Source of the DNA: JAXLWB01 sp046328715
GTDB taxonomy: Bacteria > Chloroflexota > Anaerolineae > Caldilineales > Caldilineaceae
Assembly: GCA_046328715.1 (NCBI GenBank)
Contig: JAXLWB010000006.1
Coordinates: forward strand, 1 to 64,000
Direction of reading: 5' to 3'
Length of the DNA stretch: 64,000 nt
Below are positions 18,521 through 26,371 of this stretch, in pieces. The notes beneath the pieces are model-generated. The model did not search any database. It had not been told where the DNA came from and worked only from the letters and a program-made list of their open reading frames with translations. The translations under genes and the position numbers were made by a program. Position 1 is the first letter of the stretch; the number at the start of each line of letters is the position of its first letter.

Positions 18521-19291
18521 TTAGTGTAATGATTCTGCCACTTTGACGGCTTCCTCCAACGTCAGATTGCATTCCAGCCGATAGGTAATGCCCGCTTCCT
18601 CCCAGATCAAGACATGTCCATCGATCAGCCGCGTTTCGTGGATGCCCTTGCCTTTGATTTCTAGCAGGTAGGGACCGGTTGTCCAATAGGCTCTGTGCTG
18701 GTTCACAGTGGTCTGCTGCACGACTTTGATAGTCACTTTTTTCCAGACTAGAACGTCGGATTGCAGCATATGCAGACTGAGGCGCACCTGGCTCGAATTG
18801 TCCTTATCCATCCAAACCAGAATCAGCGCATCGCCATCCAGCGATTGCACATAGACGGCGTCTGGTTCGCCCAAATCGGGCGGATAGGTGGGCAGCTTGA
18901 TCGGCCAGGGAATGCGTTTGTGCGCCTCGGTCAGGGTTGTCTCACCCGATAGAGGGAGCAATGTACGTTTGGGTGTAATTGTTGGCAATTGCGTCGAGGC
19001 GGCACTGGTGGGCGCGAAGTCGGCTTCTGGTGGGCCAATCTGGACAGCGCCAATTCGCAAAAAGTCGAGGATCGCAGCACGCAATGGCGGTACACTAAAC
19101 AGACTTGCCAACACGATTACGAGGACAACCACGATCCACCCTAAGCGCGATACGACGACATTGGTAGAAAGCGTACGCCGTTGCAGTCGATGCCGCACCG
19201 ATTGGGCAATCTCGGGTGTGGGAGGATAACGCACCTGTCCTACATTCTGGATCAAAAGTTGCTCCATGGTTTGCTCGGAATCTTGCGTCAT
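18521..19291 (-). CDS. Anti-sigma factor-like membrane protein
   Basis: 256 residues with one membrane helix at ~47-70. The short cytoplasmic N-terminus carries YPPTPEIAQSVRHRL, a pattern I associate with Chloroflexota proteins paired with ECF sigma factors. The outer part ends in a DUF4367-like domain (VLIWEEAGITYRLECN, LTLEEAVKVAESLH). The start overlaps the sigma factor stop by four bases (ATGA), which implies translational coupling and is the strongest sign that it binds that sigma factor. No zinc-binding HxxxCxxC anti-sigma motif is visible, so it is not a classical ZAS protein. The signal sensed is unknown. Confidence 0.7.
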   Translation of the reverse strand: MTQDSEQTMEQLLIQNVGQVRYPPTPEIAQSVRHRLQRRTLSTNVVVSRLGWIVVVLVIVLASLFSVPPLRAAILDFLRIGAVQIGPPEADFAPTSAASTQLPTITPKRTLLPLSGETTLTEAHKRIPWPIKLPTYPPDLGEPDAVYVQSLDGDALILVWMDKDNSSQVRLSLHMLQSDVLVWKKVTIKVVQQTTVNQHRAYWTTGPYLLEIKGKGIHETRLIDGHVLIWEEAGITYRLECNLTLEEAVKVAESLH

Positions 19292-19851
19292 TGTGCGCCC
19301 TCCTTTCCCAAGTCAGGATATTCATCGGCCACGACGCTGCGCAGGCGGTTCAACGCCCGAGAAAGGCGAGACTTGATGGTTCCAGGGGCCACGTTGAGCG
19401 CTTCAGCACTCTCGGCCACGGAAAGTTCGAGAAAGTAACGCAGGTAAATCACTTCCTGGTCCGCTTCATCCAGCCGCTGTACCGCTTGGCGCAGTTCGTC
19501 GGCAACAGCAACCTGGCTGTAATGAACAATTGGATCGTCCAACTCGGCGGATTGATGGCGCAGCCAACGGCCCAATGCGGCAACATAACGGCGTAACGAA
19601 CGCCGCCGATTGGAAGCCAGATGTTTGGCAATCTGCAAGAGCCAGGGGCGGAGGGGACGTTCGAGATCGAAGCTATCCAACGAGCGAAAGGCGCGAATAA
19701 AGGTCTCCTGTGCCACATCATCGGCCTCATCGGCGTCATCGAGTAGCAACCAGGCAAAGCGAAAGACAATGGTTTGATATTGACGAACCAGCGCCAGCCA
19801 TGCCTGTTCGTCGCCTTGTCGGGCTAAAAGGATCTGCGCATTTTCATTCAC
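19288..19851 (-). CDS. ECF-type RNA polymerase sigma factor
   Basis: 187 residues with sigma region 2 at ~18-85 (LLDDADEADDVAQETFIRAF, then RPWLLQIAKHLASNRRR) and region 4 at ~128-180 (LRYFLELSVAESAEALNV, GTIKSRLSRALNRLR). There is no region 3, as expected for extracytoplasmic-function sigma factors, which direct RNA polymerase to stress promoters. The start is GTG; no clear ribosome site is visible. It is coupled to the membrane anti-sigma gene and probably acts with it. A 14-bp perfect stem-loop lies upstream. The targets cannot be read from the window, but msrQ and the hydrolase downstream are candidates. Confidence 0.92.
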   Translation of the reverse strand: MNENAQILLARQGDEQAWLALVRQYQTIVFRFAWLLLDDADEADDVAQETFIRAFRSLDSFDLERPLRPWLLQIAKHLASNRRRSLRRYVAALGRWLRHQSAELDDPIVHYSQVAVADELRQAVQRLDEADQEVIYLRYFLELSVAESAEALNVAPGTIKSRLSRALNRLRSVVADEYPDLGKEGAQ

Positions 19852-19876
19852 GGGCTACCCATTGAAAACTCACGTT

Positions 19877-19916
19877 GCCCGTTCGCAACCCTCATTCAAG
19901 ACGGTTGCGAACGGGC
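19877..19916. terminator. Stem-loop between two minus-strand units
   Basis: GCCCGTTCGCAACC (19877-19890) pairs perfectly with 19903-19916 around a 12-base loop. It follows the ferric-reductase-like gene and precedes the sigma gene. A weak T-rich tail (GAGTTTTC) follows on the minus strand. It could be a terminator or part of the sigma leader. Confidence 0.55.
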
Positions 19917-19960
19917 TTGTTGATTGCAATGAGTATACACCGCACAGACAAAAGAGGTTC

Positions 19961-20650
19961 CTACGAGCGGATCAGCGTGTAGGGATGGGCGCTTGCTGAA
20001 ACTGTGGAAGACGTTGTTGATCGAGCCCAGAGTACTCGATAGACCGTGAGAAAGAAGACCAACAGGCCGCTGCCGACATAAATCAGTTGTAACGCCTGTC
20101 CATCCGTGCCAGACATCCAACCATGCGCCAAGGCTAAGCCAAAGAGTGCATAGGTCAGATAGTGGATCTTGCGAAAGGTGGCATAACCGATCTGCTTGCT
20201 GATATAAAAGGTCAGCGAGGTCAATAACATCAGATAGGCAGCGATGATACCCAACCCAACCCAGAGTGGTTCATAAGGGCCAGTGAAGGGCAACAGCAGG
20301 TCGATCCAGCGATAGTTGAAGAAGGAGGAAAAGAGCAACAGATAGGCATGGTAGATCGTCAGCCCCAGTGCAGTCCAGGAGAGGTAGGTATGTAACTCCA
20401 GTGCGACCGCTGCCGGGATCCACTCTTTGACCACCTTGCTCGACAGGACGATTCCCCAGGCGGTGGCTATGGTCAGTAACAGATAGGCCACGATGCCACT
20501 TGAACGAATGAGATACCAGATGGCTTCATCGCTCAGCCCGTGTCCCGTAAGGACGAGTCCAACATCAACAGCATAGATCAAGACTAATGTGATGATAAAA
20601 AACAACGCATAAAGGAACCTGCGTGCGTTGTCTTGAAAGAATGCTTTCAT
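19961..20650 (-). CDS. Ferric-reductase-like bis-haem membrane protein
   Basis: 229 residues from the ATG at 20650, chosen because GAGGAG lies directly upstream; an upstream extension of 20 residues is possible but has no such site. Six membrane helices are visible. Two histidine pairs lie on neighbouring helices (His87/His101 and His163/His176), the arrangement that binds two b-type haems across the membrane in the ferric reductase superfamily. It probably moves electrons from a membrane or cytoplasmic donor to an outer acceptor. It is the last gene of a unit with apbE, which suggests a flavin-linked electron relay. No FAD/NAD domain is fused to it. Confidence 0.82.
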   Translation of the reverse strand: MKAFFQDNARRFLYALFFIITLVLIYAVDVGLVLTGHGLSDEAIWYLIRSSGIVAYLLLTIATAWGIVLSSKVVKEWIPAAVALELHTYLSWTALGLTIYHAYLLLFSSFFNYRWIDLLLPFTGPYEPLWVGLGIIAAYLMLLTSLTFYISKQIGYATFRKIHYLTYALFGLALAHGWMSGTDGQALQLIYVGSGLLVFFLTVYRVLWARSTTSSTVSASAHPYTLIRS

Positions 20651-20743
20651 AAACTCCTCGCTTTCCAAGTTGTTCAGCTTACTCCAACTTAACTGGCATT
20701 TCACGGTCAAGCAGATTGGCTAAAGCTTTATTCAATCTGCATT

Positions 20744-21730
20744 TCACGAAAAACGTCGGTCAAGTTCAGGCGATGCAACTTTGACAAAACGTTTCATCGC
20801 TTCAGTAGCATAGATTTGGCGAAATTGATCGATGAGCAGCGCAGCCATCTCGCGCTCTTGGAGCAACACCATCGCTGGCTGACCACCTGCTACCAAACTG
20901 GCGGTGGCCCAGGCTTCGGCTCGGCATGCATCCGCCGAGAGAACACTGGCAGTCAACAGATCGGTATCTGCCGGCTTTCCCGTACGGGGATCGATCAGGT
21001 GGTGTTGGCGTTTGCCCGCCTGCGACCACCAGCGATAATCGACTCCTGAGGTGGCCAGGGTGCCATTGTTGAGCCACACCTCCGCCACCGAATTTTCTTC
21101 ACCGATGAGGGTGTCCCACGGTTTGGCGATCTCGACAGGCCAACCAGGCCAACCTTGCGGCGCATCGCCGGCGACGATGTCGCCACCGGCATCCACCATG
21201 CAGCCGCCCCAATGGCTGAGAAAGTCCACCACCTGCTGCGCCGTAAAACCTTTGCCGATGCCGCCCAGATCGAGCCTTACCCCGTCGGGCAAGAGTATGG
21301 CATGGCTAGCTGGATCGCGCTGGACCTGTTGACATTTCCCTCTGCTGGACGGACTGCCATTGCTCAGATTGGCTGCACCCCAGGCCCACATTGGACTAAA
21401 TGAATCCCTATAGCCTGCCGCTTCCAGAGCAGTGAGTAGGGTCGGATCGAACAGACCTCCCGTTTCGGCAGCCAGTAGCCATGCTTGTTCTAATACTTGC
21501 CAAAGCAAACGTGAGACAGTGACCCAGCGGCCTGGCTGTACATTCAAACGAGAAAGTTCGCTGCTGCGGTCGAATCGAGTCATGCAGGCTTCGGCGGCAG
21601 CAAACATATCTTCTGCCTGTTGTAAAAGTTGGCGAGCGTGGGGCTCATCTTCATGTTCCAGCCAGATCACAATCTCGCTACCCATGGCGCGGAAGGTATG
21701 TTCATGCAGGTGTTCGAGGTCGTTTTCCAT
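20744..21730 (-). CDS. apbE: FAD:protein FMN transferase
   Basis: 328 residues. ApbE enzymes attach FMN from FAD covalently to a threonine or serine of partner proteins outside the membrane, using Mg2+. Family landmarks: MGSEIVIW near the N-terminus, FDRSSELSRLN, LDLGGIGKGFTAQQVV, GGDIVAG, and HHLIDPRTGKPA at ~250. The usual Mg-site ADALAT reads AEAWATA, a variant I believe occurs in part of the family. No N-terminal signal or lipobox is present, so the enzyme looks cytoplasmic unless the start is further out. It lies 93 bases before the ferric-reductase-like gene, but no FMN-binding target protein is encoded nearby. Confidence 0.92.
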   Translation of the reverse strand: MENDLEHLHEHTFRAMGSEIVIWLEHEDEPHARQLLQQAEDMFAAAEACMTRFDRSSELSRLNVQPGRWVTVSRLLWQVLEQAWLLAAETGGLFDPTLLTALEAAGYRDSFSPMWAWGAANLSNGSPSSRGKCQQVQRDPASHAILLPDGVRLDLGGIGKGFTAQQVVDFLSHWGGCMVDAGGDIVAGDAPQGWPGWPVEIAKPWDTLIGEENSVAEVWLNNGTLATSGVDYRWWSQAGKRQHHLIDPRTGKPADTDLLTASVLSADACRAEAWATASLVAGGQPAMVLLQEREMAALLIDQFRQIYATEAMKRFVKVASPELDRRFS

Positions 21731-21788
21731 GTCTGAACTCCAGTTTGTTAGGTATAACTGGTAATTTTGTAATTACCAGTTGCTAACC

Positions 21789-22274
21789 TTAGCGCGAGGA
21801 CCTCGATCTCCTACGCACAGGGGAGGTAAAGGTTGATTGTTGCTGCACCACACGAGTGGCCGTTGGTTGCGGGGTGATGGTTGGCGACGGTGTATCGGTT
21901 GGGGCAGCAGTATCAGTTGGTGCCACTGTATCTGTCGGCACTACCCGCGCTGGCAACTTGGACTGTGCGGCTGCCGTCGGCGTCGATGTCGGTAGAACCG
22001 CGGCCACTTCTGCCGCAGTCGGCGGCAGCATGAGGGTCGGAATCGGCTGTAGATCCAGCGCATTGGTGTCCAAGGTGGGCGCTTCATCAGCGACATGGTC
22101 AGCCTTGATTGTTTCTATTCGGTTAATCATCAGGGCACCTACGCCAGTTGCAGCCAGACTACCAGTGATCAGCAGCGTCTGCAGCCAGGGCGAGGATCCT
22201 TTTGTTCTGTTTGCTCTCGACTGCTGTGCAGTCGATGAGCTCGTGTTTCGTGGTGGTTGTGATGTTGATGGCAT
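21789..22274 (-). CDS. Small single-pass Thr/Pro-rich membrane protein
   Basis: 161 residues; family not recognised. A polar, Ser/Thr/Gln-rich N-terminus (~30 residues) is followed by one membrane helix (~31-51: LQTLLITGSLAATGVGALMI) and then by an Ala/Pro/Thr-rich outer region with repeats of the kind PTDTAAPTDTPSPT, ending in a basic tail RRRSRSSR. Such Thr/Pro tracts are common linkers or glycosylated stalks in Chloroflexota surface proteins. It begins five bases after the stop of the coiled-coil gene and so is co-transcribed with it and probably with apbE. No flavinylation motif (DGxTGAT type) is present, so it is not an obvious ApbE substrate. Confidence 0.7.
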   Translation of the reverse strand: MPSTSQPPRNTSSSTAQQSRANRTKGSSPWLQTLLITGSLAATGVGALMINRIETIKADHVADEAPTLDTNALDLQPIPTLMLPPTAAEVAAVLPTSTPTAAAQSKLPARVVPTDTVAPTDTAAPTDTPSPTITPQPTATRVVQQQSTFTSPVRRRSRSSR

Positions 22275-22279
22275 ATCAA

Positions 22280-22687
22280 TTAGCCTCCCTCATGTTCAGT
22301 TTCTTCCTGCTCGCCCGACCGACTCAGCGAGCTTTGCGTTGATGTCTGCTGATCTTTTAGTTGCTGTTCCAAAAGATTGACGCGTTCTTGCAGCGCATTA
22401 TTCTCAGCCTGTAACGAACTGAGTGTCGGTGAAGTTGGATCAGGTTGATCAATCAACTGAAAAATAGTTTCATTTGCTTTTTGGATCTGGGTGCGATAGG
22501 TGCTCTCACGATTTTGCATTTCGGTTAATGTTTGGCGCAATTGACTATTTTCTTCTTGTAACGCCTGCAGATTCCCTGGATCAGCAGAAACCTGAAATGC
22601 ACCAAAACTCCAAATCATTAAAGCGACGAGGCCGGTCAGCATCGTTGCCATCAGTAGAAATTTCAGTCGGTTATGATTACTCTTCAT
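22280..22687 (-). CDS. Membrane-anchored coiled-coil protein
   Basis: 135 residues; not recognised. One helix or uncleaved signal anchor at ~9-33 (FLLMATMLTGLVALMIW) is followed by two predicted coiled-coil segments (~38-75, LQALQEENSQLRQTLTEMQN; ~88-115, LSSLQAENNALQERVNLLEQ) and an acidic Glu-rich tail. GAGGAG eight bases upstream supports the ATG. It is the first gene of the unit with the Thr/Pro-rich protein, apbE and the haem membrane protein, so a scaffold role for that redox module is possible but is inference only. Confidence 0.72.
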   Translation of the reverse strand: MKSNHNRLKFLLMATMLTGLVALMIWSFGAFQVSADPGNLQALQEENSQLRQTLTEMQNRESTYRTQIQKANETIFQLIDQPDPTSPTLSSLQAENNALQERVNLLEQQLKDQQTSTQSSLSRSGEQEETEHEGG

Positions 22688-23037
22688 GCGATTTTCTCCT
22701 CAACTCTCTATGCCCAAACGTCATTCGGCTAACCATTTGTTCCGCTAGTATAGACGGAAAATGACAGTCCTATGTTAAGGCAACGCTAAGAGATTCTTGG
22801 GTGATTTGTGATCTCGTTACCCATTACAGGTGACAGTCACGCGTTATCGTTTCGTGCTCGACAAGTCTTTCAAGTCATTCGTGACTGTCACCTGGTTAGC
22901 TTTAGGATAGCGAAACAATCAAAAGAAATTGTCAAGGGTTGGTGAGGAGATGATGAGAAGCGGATCAGTAGGACAGTAGGACCGCAGAGTTGCACTGTCT
23001 TACTGTCCTACTGTCCACTGATTTACTGACGTGCTGT
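22688..23037. other. Intergenic stretch with two stem-loops
   Basis: No gene seen. CAGGTGACAGTCACG (22827-22841) pairs perfectly with 22880-22894 across a 38-base loop. A second element (22966-22978 with 23001-23013, CAGTAGGACAGTA type) lies just past the glycosyltransferase stop and may end its transcript. For the coiled-coil gene a TATACT on the minus strand at 22747-22752 could be a -10, but the -35 is poor. A weak TTAGCG-N5-TTAACA at 22773-22789 resembles the direct-repeat boxes found at 42-48 kb. Confidence 0.55.
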
Positions 23038-25317
23038 TCAAGGCACGCGTACCTGGCCAATCGACACACCTGCGTCTTCCAGGTTAACTTTGAGGCGATC
23101 CATGGTCTGGCGGTCGTAGAGGCCAATTTCGATGCGGTAAACGCCAGATGGGGCATTCGGAGGCAAAGTAAGGGTGTGATGATCGTGGATGATCTGCCCT
23201 TGTTGCCAGGTGGTCGTGGGCTGTTGACCTTGGAGGGGCGATTCGTCGATCTGGGCCCAAACAGCCTCCGGCGGCAGCAATAGGTGAACGAAGACGACAT
23301 AGTCCTGTGAGAGCGTTTGCAGCGAGCGCCAGGTCAAGTTCACAGTGAGTGATTCGCCAGGGGCAAGGCGCGTGCGGTCGAGTTGATAGTCGATCAGTTC
23401 AATCTGGTCGTCAAAGTTGATCGCCAGTAGCGAGCCATCGGCGGCACGCCTCTCACGTATGGGGATCGAGCCGAGCAGCAGATGGTCCCCTTCCTGGCTG
23501 GGTAACCGTTGTCCACTCTGATAGTCGTAGACGCCGATCTCGATCTGCAAAGGGCTGAAGGCGGGAACTGAAAGTGGAATTTGCAGCGTATGCGCGTCTG
23601 GAACGAGCGCATTCATCTGCATGGCATGGGTTGGTAGACTGCCGCCTGCTGGGAATGAGTCACTCTGCGCCTGGACGATACCATTTTCGTCAAGCAGGTG
23701 GACAAAGATGCTGTAATCTTGCATCATCGGTTGCAGAGCGCTCCAGTAGAGGGTGACGGTCCAAGGTTCGCCAGCCGCCGCGCTCTCGTGGCTGAGCGCA
23801 TAACCATGCAGGTGCAGAACATCGCCAAAGCTCACATCCAGAGGTCGTTGGATAGCAGTGTTGCTAGCCAGTGTAGCAGGTGGTCGGTAAGCCGGAGCGA
23901 TCCAACGCCAGGGAGCAATCAGCGCAGGAACCAAGAGTGCCAGGGTTAAGGCGGAGGCAACTGTTTGCTGGAGACGTGCGGGAATCCAGGCAAGAATTCC
24001 ATAGGCCAACAACAGACTCACAGCGCTCAATGCAGGGAAAAGCAGTCGCCCTTGCGGATAGTTGATCTGCGCCCAACGTAGCACCATGGCAACCACCACT
24101 ACAATCCAAAGCAGCAATAGCAGCAACGACACTCCACCGATCTGGTGCCATAGTCGTCGTATGCGGAAAAGTAGACCGGTAACTCCTACCAAACACAAAA
24201 TCGTGTAAGCGGTGTACAGCCAAGTATCCATGCTGACATTGAACCAGCCAAAGACGCCCCAAAAGGAGCGCCAGACACCCGGCAGCAGTGACACAATTTC
24301 GTGCCAGCTCAGCGGTTGATCGCGGCCAGGCAGCACCGCTGTCAGTAGCGCAATCGCCAACGGATCACCCCACAACCGCCAATTGCGCCAATACCACCAA
24401 AGTGAAATACTGCCGGCGACCAAGGCGACAAGTCCACCCATACGGAATAGGGTAGCGAGGGGTGAGGGGTGAGGAGTGAGGGAGCTATCAGAGCCCCGAG
24501 CGTCAGCGAGGGGTTTATTGTGTTTCTTCGAATCCCCTTGCTGACGCGCAGGGCTCTGAAGTGCAAGTACAACTAACACTATCGCCGCCAGCCCCGACAT
24601 GGCTAGACCGCTCACCTTGCTCAGGGCAGCGATACCGAGAGTCACGCCGAGTCCGAGCAACGTTGGGGTAGAAGGTAAAGTCGCGGCTTTCCAGTGTTTG
24701 TTCACTATCCAAAGGAGCAACCATAGGCCGATCGTGGTGCAACAAGTAACCAGTGTGTCGTTGCTGATCGAGGCGGAGATGAAGAGAAACTGGGGATTCA
24801 AGGCAACCAGTACTGCGGCCAGCCAAGCGATACTAGGGGCAGCCGGGAAGAGCAAACGTGCCAACCGCCATGTGAAATAGACAGTAACCGCGCCCAGAAG
24901 GACGGAGAAAAGACGCACAATATGTGCTGCCAAAACCACACCCTGCCAGGGCCAATTTTCCCAGGGGCCGTGGGCCACTATGTTCTTGTTGTCAAGTGCA
25001 GCAGCGTTACCGACATTGGCATGGGGATTGTAACGAATCACGGTGGCGGCATTGTCGGTGGGAATGGGAGCAGTGAGCAGTGCGCCGAGTAGGTAGTAGA
25101 GCGGCGGCTGAGCACCCTCCTGCTGCCAGGGTGCATTGCCAACGTCGGCTGGTTCGGGCAAACCTTTGCCTTCGGCCAGCCAGCGCACCAGTTCGTAATG
25201 CCATACCTCGTCGGGCGCTTCAAAAAGCGGGTTGACAATCGTGTAGCTGCTGGCTAAAAGAACAAAGATCGCCAGCAGCCAGGCAATCGCCGGAACTCGT
25301 CTGCCCAAAACTCGCAT
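23038..25317 (-). CDS. GT39-like membrane glycosyltransferase
   Basis: About 760 residues. The N-terminal ~480 residues hold some 10-12 membrane helices with PLFEAPDEVWHYELVRWL after the first helix, where GT-C enzymes carry their catalytic acidic residue; they transfer sugars from polyprenyl-phosphate donors on the outer face. The C-terminal ~270 residues form two related beta-sandwich domains (VTLYWSALQPMMQDYSIFVH; VNLTWRSLQTLSQDYVVFVH), an arrangement I associate with Chloroflexota enzymes. ATG at 25317 overlaps the upstream oxidoreductase stop (TGATG); a GTG one codon earlier is an alternative. Oddity: residues ~254-278 derive from a palindromic intergenic-type repeat inserted in frame between helices. 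It ends the minus-strand sugar block. Confidence 0.83.
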   Translation of the reverse strand: MRVLGRRVPAIAWLLAIFVLLASSYTIVNPLFEAPDEVWHYELVRWLAEGKGLPEPADVGNAPWQQEGAQPPLYYLLGALLTAPIPTDNAATVIRYNPHANVGNAAALDNKNIVAHGPWENWPWQGVVLAAHIVRLFSVLLGAVTVYFTWRLARLLFPAAPSIAWLAAVLVALNPQFLFISASISNDTLVTCCTTIGLWLLLWIVNKHWKAATLPSTPTLLGLGVTLGIAALSKVSGLAMSGLAAIVLVVLALQSPARQQGDSKKHNKPLADARGSDSSLTPHPSPLATLFRMGGLVALVAGSISLWWYWRNWRLWGDPLAIALLTAVLPGRDQPLSWHEIVSLLPGVWRSFWGVFGWFNVSMDTWLYTAYTILCLVGVTGLLFRIRRLWHQIGGVSLLLLLLWIVVVVAMVLRWAQINYPQGRLLFPALSAVSLLLAYGILAWIPARLQQTVASALTLALLVPALIAPWRWIAPAYRPPATLASNTAIQRPLDVSFGDVLHLHGYALSHESAAAGEPWTVTLYWSALQPMMQDYSIFVHLLDENGIVQAQSDSFPAGGSLPTHAMQMNALVPDAHTLQIPLSVPAFSPLQIEIGVYDYQSGQRLPSQEGDHLLLGSIPIRERRAADGSLLAINFDDQIELIDYQLDRTRLAPGESLTVNLTWRSLQTLSQDYVVFVHLLLPPEAVWAQIDESPLQGQQPTTTWQQGQIIHDHHTLTLPPNAPSGVYRIEIGLYDRQTMDRLKVNLEDAGVSIGQVRVP
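24488..24559. repeat. PLADARGSD palindromic repeat inside a gene
   Basis: TCAGAGCCCCGAGCGTCAGC plus GAGGGG (24488-24513) pairs with 24534-24559; 23 of 26 positions match. Read through the glycosyltransferase frame it gives PLADARGSD, flanked by the low-complexity SSLTPHPSPL. Length and frame are preserved, so the gene has accommodated the insertion. Confidence 0.8.
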
Positions 25318-26357
25318 CACAGAGTCGCTAATGAGATCTTCTTTCCTTCAACCATGCTGCGGGTCACGGCTTCGGTGAAGATCATATATTTCAGACCATC
25401 ACCGAAGCTGGTGTGGGTAATCGGCTCCAAGCCACGGATGGCGTTGACAAACTCTTCCTCTACCCGCCAGCCACCCCTTTCTGCTTCGGGGATGGGGATT
25501 TCGGCCAGGGCGCTGTCACCTCGTTTGGCCCCGTAGAGTTTGCCGCCGACAAAGCGTAGCGTGCCTGCGCTGCCAAAGAGCCAAGCACCATCCGGATCGC
25601 CCAACCCCGAAACGGCGGAGACCGTGATATTGGCCTGTGCGCCACAGGCCAACTCTGCAATGATAGTGACATGTTCGGGCACCTGGGCTGGACGTTTGGT
25701 GCCTGTTTGCGTATCGAGGCGCATCTTGACAAAGCTCTTGCCCATCGCCATCACACTCGTCGCCTCGCCTACCCAACGCAGCAACGCCTCGTACCAGATG
25801 CCCATCGACATGATGTTGTAGCCGCTCAGGTCGAAATCCTGGCGCCAGTGTAGGGGTGTGTCGGGATTGAGAAAGGGACCACCGCCAGCCCGAATGTCGA
25901 TGGCGAGCAAGTCACCCAGAAAACCTTCCTTGATTAGGCGCTGGATGGTACGGTCTACGCCCAGCGAATAGGGCGAAGGCACAATCTGTGCCGTCAAATG
26001 CGGATTGGCCACGGAAGCAGCCAACATCGAACGTGCCTCGGCCACATTGCGTGACATACGCGCCTCGCAGAGCACATGTTTGCCCGCCTTCAAGGCCGCC
26101 ACAGTGATCGGTTCGTGCATGTAGGGCCAGGTGCCAATCACAATGGCATTCGTATCCGGTGCGGCGATCAGTTCCCACCAATGCTCGTAGACCGTAGGAA
26201 TGTTGAATTGCTGCGCCACCCGCTCCGAAGATCCTCGGCTGCGGTTACACACGCTGACGATTTCCACACCAGCCTGCGCTTGCAGACCGGGGATATGTTT
26301 GGAAGTCGTGTTCGCACCCGCACCAATAACTCCAACACGAATCGTTTCTGTGCTCAT
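25317..26357 (-). CDS. Gfo/Idh/MocA family oxidoreductase (1)
   Basis: 346 residues. The N-terminal Rossmann domain starts VGVIGAGANTTSKHIPGLQ, and the dinucleotide-site and family signature AGKHVLCEARMSRNVAEA is visible at ~90-107. Here the usual EKP-type motif reads CEARM, so the lysine that most members use in catalysis is replaced, which weakens any call of normal dehydrogenase activity. The C-terminal alpha/beta domain includes GGGPFLNPDTPLHWRQDFDL. The family oxidises or reduces sugars, inositols and related compounds with NAD(P). It lies between an UlaG-like hydrolase (14 bases) and a glycosyltransferase (overlap) in the sugar block. The substrate cannot be read. Confidence 0.87.
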   Translation of the reverse strand: MSTETIRVGVIGAGANTTSKHIPGLQAQAGVEIVSVCNRSRGSSERVAQQFNIPTVYEHWWELIAAPDTNAIVIGTWPYMHEPITVAALKAGKHVLCEARMSRNVAEARSMLAASVANPHLTAQIVPSPYSLGVDRTIQRLIKEGFLGDLLAIDIRAGGGPFLNPDTPLHWRQDFDLSGYNIMSMGIWYEALLRWVGEATSVMAMGKSFVKMRLDTQTGTKRPAQVPEHVTIIAELACGAQANITVSAVSGLGDPDGAWLFGSAGTLRFVGGKLYGAKRGDSALAEIPIPEAERGGWRVEEEFVNAIRGLEPITHTSFGDGLKYMIFTEAVTRSMVEGKKISLATL

Positions 26358-26371
26358 GGATGATAGCTCCC

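Noticed and set aside
18264..18524. A plus-strand 86-codon frame ending in PLTDVRGSD
   Set aside because: It is antisense to msrQ and ends in a palindromic repeat; there is no sign that it is translated.
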